Shown one piece after another: positions 1-7,513 of a stretch of 64,000 bases of DNA. Below the pieces are notes generated by a model. It saw only the letters and a program-made list of their open reading frames with translations, made no database searches and was not told where the DNA came from. Source of the DNA: Nostoc sp. FACHB-110 (GTDB lineage: Bacteria > Cyanobacteriota > Cyanobacteriia > Cyanobacteriales > Nostocaceae); the NCBI RefSeq assembly GCF_014697425.1, contig NZ_JACJRU010000019.1:1-64000 (forward strand), written 5' to 3'. The position numbers were made by a program, and so were the translations under genes. The first letter of the stretch is position 1. Every line of letters begins with the position of its first letter.

Positions 1-339
1 TGGAAAGCTACTGCCCGGCGAACTAGTGGCAATACACCGCCTTTAGTCAGGGTATTAGAACCAGAACAAGAACAAACCTTGATTATTTTATTAGATCGCG
101 GTCGCTTGATGACAGCGCGAGTTCATGGCTTACAGCGATTTGATTGGGGTTTAAATGCTACTTTATCATTAGCATTAGCCGGATTACATCGGGGCGATCG
201 CGTCGGGGTGGGTGTATTTGACCACCAAATGCACACATGGGTTTCCCCAGAACGCGGACAATCTCATCTGGGTAAGTTAATTGATTATCTCACCCTGGAT
301 TACAATCAGTCATCCCAACCCCCGATTGCTTGTGTTTGA
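1..339 (+). pseudogene. DUF58-family protein, 5' end outside window, C-terminus lost
   Basis: The frame is open from the first base and gives about 112 residues ending at a TGA. It reads like the middle of a cyanobacterial DUF58 (von Willebrand A-like) protein: a hydrophobic strand followed by LLDRGRLM, then a GLQRFDWGLNATL helix and RGDRVGVGVFD, which are characteristic of the family core. Homologues normally continue for about 100 residues past ERGQ.HL..LI, but here the sequence diverges after DYLT and stops within 15 residues. In the next frame an unrelated tail (PRLLVFEKGVDDQGKPIQIV) ends at 401-403, so two gene remnants seem joined here. DUF58 proteins usually sit beside MoxR ATPases; the upstream neighbour is not visible. 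The family call is fairly secure; truncation by rearrangement is inferred. Confidence 0.65.
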
Positions 340-827
340 AAAGGGAGTTGACGATCAAGGGAAACCCATTCAGATTGTGCTGCCGAGTAAAGATGAATAT
401 TAAGACAGACCTTACTCATATCTTGCACGCCTGCGACTGAAGTCGCGGCTACACAGACAAAACCCGCCTGCGCGGGTTCCAAACCCTTGATTTCTCGTCA
501 GTCCGCGTAGGCGGACTTCGTTTGTATAGCCGCGAATTCCATTCGCTGGGGCTAGGTGCAAGATGTGAGCTTACTTATTAGCAAAAGCGGTAAACCTTAT
601 CTCTGTTCTGGAATCCACGTCTTTCCAAGAGATTGTGAATGGAATTAATACAAGCGTACATACTAGCTGAATTTGGTTGATGTAGCGATCACGGCATAAC
701 AAACCCAATGCAGGGGATGTAGTAAATTTTCGAGCTTCGTTTCAATATGAAGATTGCTTTTTCATATTCTATGATAAAGCGATCGCCCAGATTAAAATGA
801 AAGAGTGATCTTTAAGTTAGTTTTCTC
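340..827. other. Gene-free stretch with MITE-like element
   Basis: This 488-base stretch holds the end of an unidentified reading-frame remnant (stop at 401-403), the MITE-like repeat at 415-569 and about 250 bases of AT-rich sequence with one GCGATCGC octamer just upstream of the UPF0175 gene. No intact gene was recognised. Confidence 0.6.
415..569. repeat. MITE-like palindromic element with terminal inverted repeats
   Basis: The ends form a 14-bp inverted repeat with one mismatch (CTCATATCTTGCAC at 415-428 and GTGCAAGATGTGAG at 556-569). The 6-mer CTTACT occurs at 411-416 and again at 570-575, consistent with a target-site duplication whose last two bases overlap the left arm. Internally there are nested stems: a CGCGGCTACACAGACAAA arm opposed by an imperfect copy near 519-534, and short GC-rich hairpins (ACCCGCCTGCGCGGGT, GTCCGCGTAGGCGGAC). 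There is no coding capacity. Related but partial sequence is seen near 15880-15935 and at the right edge of the window. Confidence 0.7.
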
Positions 828-1076
828 ATGAGCGTTGTCATCTCAGATGAAATCCTGCAAGCCTCACAAATGACACCAAGTGAGTTCCGCCAGGAAATTG
901 CCATATATCTGTTTCAAAGTGGTCGTTTAACCCTTGGCTACGCCAGCCAGTTAGCAGATATGCCCCTCAATACGTTTCGCCAACTGCTGAAAGAGCGAAA
1001 AATTGCGCTGTATTCCTATGATGTTGAAGATTTTGAGTTAGATTTGAAAAACTTACAAGAGTTGGGGCGATTGTGA
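828..1076 (+). CDS. UPF0175 family protein (predicted antitoxin)
   Basis: An 82-residue protein with the UPF0175 layout: a short N-terminal strand (VVISDEIL), a helical middle with LFQSGRLTLGYASQLADM resembling a helix-turn-helix, and a short acidic C-terminus. UPF0175 proteins are commonly encoded immediately before DUF3368 PIN-like proteins and are regarded as antitoxins or DNA-binding partners. The next gene starts within this gene's stop codon (GTGA overlap), so the two are translationally coupled. A second, divergent copy of the same gene pair lies on the opposite strand at 1759-2479. The role is inferred from family and arrangement. Confidence 0.8.
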   Translation: MSVVISDEILQASQMTPSEFRQEIAIYLFQSGRLTLGYASQLADMPLNTFRQLLKERKIALYSYDVEDFELDLKNLQELGRL

Positions 1077-1567
1077 TTGTCATTAGCGATACATCAGCAA
1101 TCACGAATTTGGCAGCAATAGACCAGCTAAGGCTTCTGCCTCTTCTCTACGAGCAAGTCATAATTCCAGAGGCAGTGTATCGTGAACTTGTAGACATCGA
1201 CCCACCCGTACCAGGAACTGTGGAAGTCCAAACAGCTACTTGGTTAGAAGTCAAATTAATTGCTAACCGTGAATTTGTAGAACGGCTTCAAAGTGAAGTG
1301 AGATTAGATCCTGGGGAATCTGAAGCAATTACCCTATCGTTGGAACTTCAAGCCGATTTACTACTAATTGATGAGCGTCGTGGTAGAGCAGAAGCCGACC
1401 GTTTAGGAATCAAAATTACTGGGCTACTGGGTATTTTGGTTGAGGCAAAACGAAAAAATTTAATTTTAGCTGTGAAACCTCTGATGGATACTTTGATTGC
1501 TACCTCAGAGTTTCGAGTATCTTCAGCACTGTACAACCAAATTTTGATTATAGTCAACGAAACTTAG
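1073..1567 (+). CDS. DUF3368 PIN-like protein (predicted toxin nuclease)
   Basis: A 164-residue protein with the DUF3368/PIN-like signature: an N-terminal ISDTSAITNLA strand-turn carrying the first acidic residue (Asp6), a central LDPGESEAITLSLE acidic motif and IDERRGRAEAD near the C-terminal third. These acidic positions are those used by PIN nucleases to bind divalent metal. The GTG start overlaps the stop of the UPF0175 gene by four bases. Together the two form a VapBC-like toxin-antitoxin module. Nuclease activity is inferred from fold and motifs; the pairing is directly visible. Confidence 0.8.
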   Translation: MIVISDTSAITNLAAIDQLRLLPLLYEQVIIPEAVYRELVDIDPPVPGTVEVQTATWLEVKLIANREFVERLQSEVRLDPGESEAITLSLELQADLLLIDERRGRAEADRLGIKITGLLGILVEAKRKNLILAVKPLMDTLIATSEFRVSSALYNQILIIVNET

Positions 1568-1595
1568 TTTTTCCTTGCCAGCACTGATTAAAGGT

Positions 1596-1683
1596 GCGAT
1601 GGCGTAAACGCCCAGCGTAGCTGATCGCATTTAAGACTGTGACTGTGGAAGCGATGGCGTAACCGCCCAGCGTAGCTGATCGC
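1596..1683. repeat. Pair of 33-bp near-identical direct repeats
   Basis: A 33-bp unit starting GCGATGGCGTAA and ending GTAGCTGATCGC occurs at 1596-1628 and again at 1651-1683 with one base difference, separated by 22 bp. The unit is internally imperfectly palindromic and its ends resemble split GCGATCGC octamers. It lies between the two convergent DUF3368 genes, so it could also serve as a transcription barrier; that is a guess. Confidence 0.75.
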
Positions 1684-1758
1684 CTAAACTAATATTAAAA
1701 TAAAATGATTAATATGAGATTAAATCAGTAATAATTGTTACAATTTACCCAAAGAATT

Positions 1759-2241
1759 TTACTGGGCTAAAATTTGAGCCAATAGTTCTGGTGAAATCCG
1801 AAATCCAGCTTTATTGATCAAGTCGTTAGTAACAGGCTGTAATGATTCCAGTTCACCTAGCTGTTTGGCCCGCAGCAAAACTCCCAAAATCCCTGTTACT
1901 TTCAGCCCTAAAGATTTAGCAATTTTGCGCCCTTCACGTTCATCTAGGATGATCCAATCTGCTTTAAGTTCAACAGCAAGCGCGATCGCCTCTGCTTCCC
2001 CTCGATCCAGTGTTTGCTTCAGCAGTTGAACAAGAGATTCATTGCTCACCTGTTGTACTCGAATCCATCCAGATGAAATTGCTTCCCGAATGATATGAGA
2101 ACCAGGTCGTTCTTCATCAAATTTTAATTCATCCACCACCGCACGGGGAATCAGAATTTCGCTGAATTGCCGACTTAGGAGTTCCAACTGATCCACAATC
2201 GCCAAGTTGAGAATTGGTGAAGTGTTACTCACTACGGGCAT
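1759..2241 (-). CDS. DUF3368 PIN-like protein, second copy (predicted toxin)
   Basis: A 160-residue paralogue of the protein at 1073-1567, on the opposite strand. It keeps LDRGEAEAIALAVEL and LDEREGRKIAK, and a GLKVTGILGVLLRAK stretch that aligns with GIKITGLLGILVEAK of the other copy. The N-terminal acidic residue is Asn here (VSNTSPI rather than ISDTSAI), a variation that also occurs in the family. The start overlaps the 3' end of its UPF0175 partner by 17 bases. The two DUF3368 genes converge, about 190 bp apart. Confidence 0.8.
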   Translation of the reverse strand: MPVVSNTSPILNLAIVDQLELLSRQFSEILIPRAVVDELKFDEERPGSHIIREAISSGWIRVQQVSNESLVQLLKQTLDRGEAEAIALAVELKADWIILDEREGRKIAKSLGLKVTGILGVLLRAKQLGELESLQPVTNDLINKAGFRISPELLAQILAQ

Positions 2242-2479
2242 AGCTTAAATCATCATCTAATTCTTCAAAACCATAATGTCGTGTAACTCCACGACGAGAA
2301 AGCAACTGCCCAAATTCGTATTTTTCCATCTCTGCGAGTTCTCGCGCTTTCCCAAAGGAGAGAATATCTTGTGCATAAAGAGCAACAGCCAATTCCTGAC
2401 GCAATTCTTGTTCAATACGCTGCTCAGGTAGGCGAAGGGCTTGCACAATAGAGTCAGAAATCGAAATTTGTAGTCCCAT
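2225..2479 (-). CDS. UPF0175 family protein, second copy (predicted antitoxin)
   Basis: An 84-residue protein from the ATG at 2479 (an upstream TTG at 2491 is possible but has no better ribosome site). It has the UPF0175 pattern ELRQELAVALYAQDILSFGK followed by ARELAEM, matching FRQEIAIYLFQSGRLTLGYA in the first copy. It precedes and overlaps its DUF3368 partner. Sequence divergence between the two modules suggests they are paralogues from separate acquisition or an old duplication rather than a recent copy. Confidence 0.78.
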   Translation of the reverse strand: MGLQISISDSIVQALRLPEQRIEQELRQELAVALYAQDILSFGKARELAEMEKYEFGQLLSRRGVTRHYGFEELDDDLSYARSE

Positions 2480-2600
2480 CTTTACTTTCAAGTTGTAAAG
2501 GTTTGTCTATTACTATCATGGTATATCCAGCAATCAAACTTGGGAGCTTAACGCATTTGTGATTTTCCACTATGTAATTATATATCATTATCTGGCGTTT

Positions 2601-3209
2601 CTAACTTAAACTGATACCAAACAGAGCAGAAAGCACTAAATTCAAATCACTAGGAACAGCATAAGTATTGATATCTTTGAGAATTATTTTTTCTTGACGC
2701 TGAAAAACTCCAAATTTCCAAGTATCACCTGTTGTCACAGCCCCATAAAGCATTGGAACGGTAGAATCAGTCCATTGATCGAGAGCAATTAATTCTACCG
2801 CCAATTGTGTAAAACCTCTTGCTAAATCAGCATTTTTAGCTTCAATTACTAATAAGTTTTGTGCAGTAGGAATGAAATAATCAAAACTGCCCCTAAGCCA
2901 ATTATTTACTCGTACAGGATATTCAATTTTGAGTGGTACTTGAATAAATTTACAAATTGTTTTGAGAATTGGAAATATCAGTGCTTCACGTCTAGCTATC
3001 TCAGAAACAGGATCTACCAAAGTCAGATTTTCTTGTAATTCTATTCTCAGTGGTTCAGGATCTATTGGTAACTGTTGTGGAAGTTGGAGTGAAGTATTGT
3101 TGAGGGTAACACCAAATTCAGCTAGGATATCGGCACTATCATAAGCTAATTCGGCGTATTTGCTGAAAGTATAGCTCTCAGATGGGTCGAGAATCCTGGC
3201 TTTGCTCAT
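2601..3209 (-). CDS. Hypothetical protein with PD-(D/E)XK-like nuclease motif
   Basis: A 202-residue protein from the ATG at 3209; six further codons in frame upstream are less likely to be translated. The sequence GSFDYFIP is followed after about ten residues by LLVIEAKNADLARGFTQLAV, giving D...ExK and a following helix with Q and E, which fits the PD-(D/E)XK nuclease core. There is no extra domain. Many cyanobacteria carry similar single-gene proteins of unknown role. Location beside two toxin-antitoxin modules suggests an accessory island. The nuclease fold is an inference from the motif; the substrate is unknown. Confidence 0.6.
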   Translation of the reverse strand: MSKARILDPSESYTFSKYAELAYDSADILAEFGVTLNNTSLQLPQQLPIDPEPLRIELQENLTLVDPVSEIARREALIFPILKTICKFIQVPLKIEYPVRVNNWLRGSFDYFIPTAQNLLVIEAKNADLARGFTQLAVELIALDQWTDSTVPMLYGAVTTGDTWKFGVFQRQEKIILKDINTYAVPSDLNLVLSALFGISLS

Positions 3210-3464
3210 GATAATGGCGATCGCCAACCCTAACTAATCAATGATGTTTACAATCATTGTACTTCTTGATCACTTAAGAATCTTTACCACAATCGCCTAA
3301 GTGAGTAGGCATCAAACGCAACATCAGCACTGATAATGGGGATTTCCTCTGTAATAGCCTGTGCAATCAACATTCTTAGGACTTACGCATCAAAACGAAA
3401 AATCAAGGGTTTTGGCGAGGGTTTAGGGGTTCAGGGGTATAGGGGTGTACTGGTTCAAAATCCT

Positions 3465-3494
3465 TACACCCCACACCCCACACCCCACACCCCG
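3465..3494. repeat. CCCCACA heptamer tandem repeat
   Basis: About four tandem copies of CCCCACA, of the short-tandem heptamer class common in heterocystous cyanobacteria. It is followed by a small GCCCC/GGGGC hairpin at about 3493-3505 just beyond the 3' end of gatD. Confidence 0.75.
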
Positions 3495-3513
3495 CCCCAA
3501 CGGGGCTTGGTCA

Positions 3514-4317
3514 TCAAGAAGATGGTACTGCAACTTTCAACCGCTTGAGCATAGCTTCTCGTGCTTGCATAGCGAGGTCATCATCTAAAGGTTTCAAGCT
3601 GATGGGTTGTTGATACTTCAGCCGCAACGCTGTTTGAATTAACCAGTCTGCAACAAAGGGATTTTTTGGTAATAAGGGGCCGTGAGAATAAGTTGCGATC
3701 GCATTCTGATAAAATGCACCTTCTGTACCATCTTCGCCATTATTGCCTAAACCATACACCACTCGTCCCAAGGCTTCTACTTTGCCTAACTTGGTGCGTC
3801 CGCCATGATTTTCAAAACCAACGAGATAAGGTTTGCTACCAGTCATTTCTGCTAAATCTTTGGCGAGGCGCGAAGCTGTAACTTCAATTACCAAGTTACC
3901 AATGCAACGTTTGGTATTTTCTCCAGGATGAATGGAAACTAAATCGAGGATTCCTAACCCTTCAATTCGTTGTCCTAGTCCGGGTTCATAATAATGTCCT
4001 AGCAGTTGGGGTGAACCGCAGGTAAAAACTCCTGGTGTGCCATTGGCGATTTTTTCGCGCATTGCGTCAGCTTTCGCGCCTTGCAAATCACGCATGACGA
4101 TTTCTTGCTGACGGTCTTGTGCGCCACCACCCACAATCACATCGACAGATTTAATATCTTCGGCTGTAGAGTTTTGGTCTAAGGGTAATACTTTGACGCT
4201 GTATCCTCGCCATTGGGCGCGGCGTTCTATAGTAATAACATTACCGCGATCGCCATAGGTACTCATTAAGGTGGGATATAACCAACCAATAGTTAATTCT
4301 AATTGTTCAGAACTCAT
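3514..4317 (-). CDS. gatD: Lipid II isoglutaminyl synthase glutaminase subunit GatD
   Basis: A 267-residue class I glutamine amidotransferase of the CobQ/GatD type. The N-terminus has IGWLYPTLMSTYGDRGNV, typical of GatD. The nucleophile is Cys100 in GVFTCGSPQLLG and the catalytic His is in ATYSHGPLLPKNP (His212). GatD supplies ammonia to MurT, which amidates the D-Glu carboxylate of the lipid II stem peptide at the cytoplasmic membrane. The MurT partner lies about 1.5 kb upstream on the same strand (5848-7185) but is separated by an opposite-strand gene, so the pair is not one transcript here. The role in a cyanobacterium is inferred from the Gram-positive system. Confidence 0.82.
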   Translation of the reverse strand: MSSEQLELTIGWLYPTLMSTYGDRGNVITIERRAQWRGYSVKVLPLDQNSTAEDIKSVDVIVGGGAQDRQQEIVMRDLQGAKADAMREKIANGTPGVFTCGSPQLLGHYYEPGLGQRIEGLGILDLVSIHPGENTKRCIGNLVIEVTASRLAKDLAEMTGSKPYLVGFENHGGRTKLGKVEALGRVVYGLGNNGEDGTEGAFYQNAIATYSHGPLLPKNPFVADWLIQTALRLKYQQPISLKPLDDDLAMQAREAMLKRLKVAVPSS

Positions 4318-4665
4318 AAATCTTTACTTATAACTGTTAACTGATAAGTTATAACTTTTTTTCTCCCTATGGTTACAGAATCCGGTGCATATCCAAAAAC
4401 CAGAGATGCTGCGGTCAGCATATCGTGAATTCGTCCTTAGTAATGGGTTTGGTAGTTAAAATTTTTGGATTGCCATATAGCAATTATCCCTAAGCTTCAG
4501 TATTTTAGGTCACAGTTTTGTAATTGTCAGACAGTCATAATCTCCACAGGTCACTGTAAATTTACTAAATCTTTGGGTAAACAGTTACACTGTTTTTTCC
4601 AAGTATGAACAAGTTAACTTTGTTTAACTAAGCGACAAATTGTGAATATCTAAAATGGAGATTAT
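4318..4665. promoter_or_regulatory. Divergent intergenic region between gatD and unknown gene
   Basis: This 348-bp AT-rich stretch must hold promoters for both gatD (minus) and the gene at 4666 (plus). Visible structures are a repeat-like palindrome TTATAACTGTTAACTGATAA.. near 4326-4350, and a 17-bp perfect inverted repeat AAACAGTTACACTGTTT at 4579-4595, about 70 bases before the plus-strand start codon. The latter may be an operator or an attenuator; no regulator is known to me for it. Confidence 0.4.
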
Positions 4666-5445
4666 ATGCAAGCAATTGAAGCTCCTAATTTGACGGTAAT
4701 TGCATATGAAAATGCCGTTCCTGTGTCTCAACTACCTGCTGTGTGGCAAGATATTGCTAACGGAGTGGCAGATGTAGGCATCCCTGAACCACAAATTTAT
4801 GTTGAGATGGCACAGTTATTTCAATATAAGTTAGAACAAGGTGATGTTGACTTATTTAACGAACGTCCAGAATTAGAATATCTTAAATCGTCATTCTGCC
4901 AACTATTTGGCAAGTTAGCTTGGGAAACCCTAGAATTTTCCGGTTATGACTTTCTAAAACCTAGCTATCCAGATTTTGCGACACTGCTTGAAGAGTTAGA
5001 ATCTAAGGGCGAAGAGTTTGCCAATGAATTAAAAGTAGCGCGGATAGGAGTAGAACTTTTTCAAGAATTTGGTTATGAACTACCAGCAAGTTTTTATCAT
5101 GTGCATCTAGCACCAATTTACCGCGATCATGTGTTTGAAGAACGCGCCCTAAGATTTGATAAGCGAGATATTAAACATAAGCGTTCTTGGGATGCAATAT
5201 TACACGCAGGTAAGGTTTTTGCGATGCAAATGAAGGTGCAAAGTATCGCCTCTAAATATGGATTTACCTATCAACATGGTTGTGGTTGTAATTCTCACCT
5301 ATCTTCGATTGATACATCTAGGGGGGTATTTGAATATGAACTTACTCCCGAAAAGCGTCAACGGTGGTTGAGAAGTTTTATTTGGACTGCTTGGTATGAA
5401 TATGCTTTCTTTCCTATTGTCCCGAATACCAGTTATTTAGTTTAG
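4666..5445 (+). CDS. Hypothetical cyanobacterial protein, 259 aa
   Basis: I do not recognise this protein. It starts at an ATG with a purine-rich upstream sequence (AAATGGAG). It appears soluble, without signal peptide or membrane segments, rich in aromatic and acidic residues. Notable features are a DVGIPEPQIYVEMAQLFQYK helix near residue 40, and a conserved-looking QHGCGCNSH motif (residues 203-211) with two cysteines and two histidines that could bind metal. It sits between gatD and murT on the opposite strand and thus interrupts what in other genomes is often a gene pair. Function unknown. Confidence 0.7.
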   Translation: MQAIEAPNLTVIAYENAVPVSQLPAVWQDIANGVADVGIPEPQIYVEMAQLFQYKLEQGDVDLFNERPELEYLKSSFCQLFGKLAWETLEFSGYDFLKPSYPDFATLLEELESKGEEFANELKVARIGVELFQEFGYELPASFYHVHLAPIYRDHVFEERALRFDKRDIKHKRSWDAILHAGKVFAMQMKVQSIASKYGFTYQHGCGCNSHLSSIDTSRGVFEYELTPEKRQRWLRSFIWTAWYEYAFFPIVPNTSYLV

Positions 5446-5847
5446 ATAGTGAGAAAAATAAGGGAGATGAGAAAGATGATAAAAAAGCTTCTCATAAAAG
5501 TTTTTTATAAAGCTGCATAGAATTCGATTCCCCTTAACCCCCCCTTAAAAATGGCTATGGTGTATACACAAGTCAAAAATTTGCTGTATGAAACCGCATC
5601 CCGCCTTGAACTAAAGTTCCAGGCTCATAGCCAAAGTCCACTTAAGTGAACTGAAATAGATTTCTAGTTGAGTCCTCTGAAGAGGACTTGTGCTGTGAGA
5701 CTCGGAATTAATTCCGAGGCGGGATAGATGCACTCAACCCAGATTTGTGCGTACACGGTAGCTTAAAAAGGGGGATTTAGGGGGATCAAGATATGTGCAA
5801 CTTAACATTGAATTGGTATCAATTTCCTATTTACAATTTCCCATTTT
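5446..5847. other. Intergenic region containing nested inverted-repeat element
   Basis: A 402-bp gap between the 3' ends of the plus-strand unknown gene and minus-strand murT. Apart from AT-rich flanks it is occupied by the nested repeat at 5526-5787. No gene was seen. Confidence 0.6.
5526..5787. repeat. MITE-like element nested in a C/G-rich inverted repeat
   Basis: The outer layer is an inverted repeat of the type GATCCCCCTAAATCCCCCTT (imperfect left copy from 5526, right copy to 5787). The inner element, about 5554-5762, has 18-bp imperfect inverted ends (GCTATGGTGTATACACAA and TTGTGCGTACACGGTAGC). TTAAAAA lies at 5545-5551 and again at 5763-5769, as expected for a 7-bp target duplication. 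Internal palindromes include AGTCCTCTGAAGAGGACT and CTCGGAATTAATTCCGAG, and a CATCCCGCC/GGCGGGAT pair. No open reading frame of size. The reading is that a small non-autonomous element inserted into the centre of an older palindromic repeat. Confidence 0.7.
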
Positions 5848-7185
5848 CTAAAGAATTTTTCTCCCGGTGAGGACTTCGCGCACTTCTAACATAGCGGAAT
5901 AAGTAGGAAGAATGTGTAAGGTTTCATTGTCTGGTGTATGCTTAAGAGCAGTTGCGATCGCTTGGCGTAAATCTTCCTCGACAATTAAGTTTAAATTACT
6001 CTCCACAGACTTTTCGCTATAACGCAGACGTAAAGCCATATCATAAACGCGATCGCCACTCACCACAATAGTTCCGCCGCGTTCGACTAATTTTTCGGTA
6101 TCTACATCCCAAATCCAGGATACATCAGTACCATCGGGGGTGCGATCGTTTAAAACCATCAGTGTAGTTTTATCAGTACTTTGATTCACCACCCGAATAG
6201 TTTCATTTGTGCCTACAGGATTTTTAGATAATAAAATTCTGACCTTTTTCCCATCAATAATTAAATCTTCCGCCCTACCGAATGCAGCTTGGAAATTATT
6301 AATAGTATCTTTAATTGTGGTTTCATCAACACCTAATTCGATAGCCGCAGTGGCAGCAGCTAAAGTATTGTATTTGTTATACAAACCAACCAGAATTTGT
6401 CCCCACTCGCTACTTTCGAGAGTTGGTTTACTCTTGCTAAAACCGCAACTGGGACAAGTAAAATCGCCCAAGTGAGACAAGTACACACCTTGATAATCTA
6501 AAGAATGTCCGCAATTAGGGCAATAAATAGAATCTACCGCGTGTTGAATTGATTCTAGATACTGTTCTGGTTCATTTAAGCCGAAGAATAACACTCGTTG
6601 CGGTAACTGCTGACCAAGATGCGATAAAGTCGGGTCATCAGCATTGGGAATTACGACTGTTTCTTTGGGAAGTGTCGTAATTACCTTTGTCCAGCGTTTA
6701 CTGATGGTATCTACTTCGCCGTACCTGTCGAGTTGGTCACGGAACAAGTTTAAACACAGAATAATACGTGGCTGGAGTGGTGTTAATACCTTGGGAACGA
6801 TATTTTCATCTACTTCCAAAATGGCGTAGTCAGCATTCAGCGTCCCCACCAAGTTAGTGTTTTCTAGTAAAGCTGTCATCAAGCCATTTTCTAAGTTTGC
6901 ACCTGTAGAATTATGGGTGATGTGGTAGCCTTTACGTTCCAAAATAGTTTTTAACAGCAGCGACGTAGTTGTTTTACCATTCGTCCCCGCAATGATAATT
7001 ACGCCATTTTTTACCTGCTGACTCAACAATTGCAACAGTCGAGGTTCAATCCGCCGAGCAATTGAGCCTGGTAATACACTAGCAGCACCTAAGCGCAGCG
7101 ATCGCACCGCAAATGTGACAGTTTTCGCCACCGATACCGCCAAACCAAGGCGCAGTCTATCTATCAGTTTAATTTTCTTGCCCAC
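5848..7185 (-). CDS. murT: Lipid II isoglutaminyl synthase ATPase subunit MurT
   Basis: A 445-residue Mur-ligase-like protein with a GTG start. The P-loop is GTNGKTT (residues 67-73), and the middle domain carries four cysteines in two CPxC pairs (Cys222/225 and Cys244/247), the zinc ribbon known from MurT. The C-terminal part corresponds to DUF1727. The central-domain motifs YAILEVDE and NLFRDQLDRYGEVD fit MurT. With GatD it converts D-isoglutamate of lipid II to D-isoglutamine using ATP. The N-terminus begins with a basic, hydrophobic segment that may associate with the membrane. gatD is nearby but separated by another gene and a repeat. Confidence 0.85.
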   Translation of the reverse strand: MGKKIKLIDRLRLGLAVSVAKTVTFAVRSLRLGAASVLPGSIARRIEPRLLQLLSQQVKNGVIIIAGTNGKTTTSLLLKTILERKGYHITHNSTGANLENGLMTALLENTNLVGTLNADYAILEVDENIVPKVLTPLQPRIILCLNLFRDQLDRYGEVDTISKRWTKVITTLPKETVVIPNADDPTLSHLGQQLPQRVLFFGLNEPEQYLESIQHAVDSIYCPNCGHSLDYQGVYLSHLGDFTCPSCGFSKSKPTLESSEWGQILVGLYNKYNTLAAATAAIELGVDETTIKDTINNFQAAFGRAEDLIIDGKKVRILLSKNPVGTNETIRVVNQSTDKTTLMVLNDRTPDGTDVSWIWDVDTEKLVERGGTIVVSGDRVYDMALRLRYSEKSVESNLNLIVEEDLRQAIATALKHTPDNETLHILPTYSAMLEVREVLTGRKIL

Positions 7186-7513
7186 TTCTTTACCTGAATC
7201 TTCTGATGGTTGGTAATTAATCTAGTTGCAAATTTAATCTTGTGAGTTTAGCGAATCCTGACTCAAAAAGCCAGCACTGAGAAAGTCTGAAGTCTGAAGT
7301 TTAAAAGAGGATAGGGAACAGACTTCATACTTTTTAAATTACAACCCTAACCCGAAAGGGTTGCTGAAAAATCAATTTCACACTTCACACTTCATACTTC
7401 ATCCTTAAGACGTTATCTTAAAAAATAGTGCGCGGGTGTAATTACTTATCCAGCCCAGGTTGCCGAATTCAGCACAAACTTACGACAAATCGTAGCTTGC
7501 AAGGTTCCTTTTG
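7186..7513. other. Divergent intergenic region with heptamer repeats
   Basis: This stretch between murT (minus) and the thioredoxin-fold gene (plus) contains heptameric repeats: GAAGTCTGAAGTCTGAAGT near 7281-7300 and CACTTCACACTTCATACTTC near 7380-7402, in inverted orientation to each other. AACCCTAACCCGAAAGGGTT between them can form a hairpin. Promoters are expected but none is distinct. Confidence 0.55.

Noticed and set aside
3336..3548. 70-codon plus-strand frame
   Set aside because: It runs through CCCCACA heptamer repeats and overlaps the 3' end of gatD; its translation is low-complexity (PTPHTPPQR).
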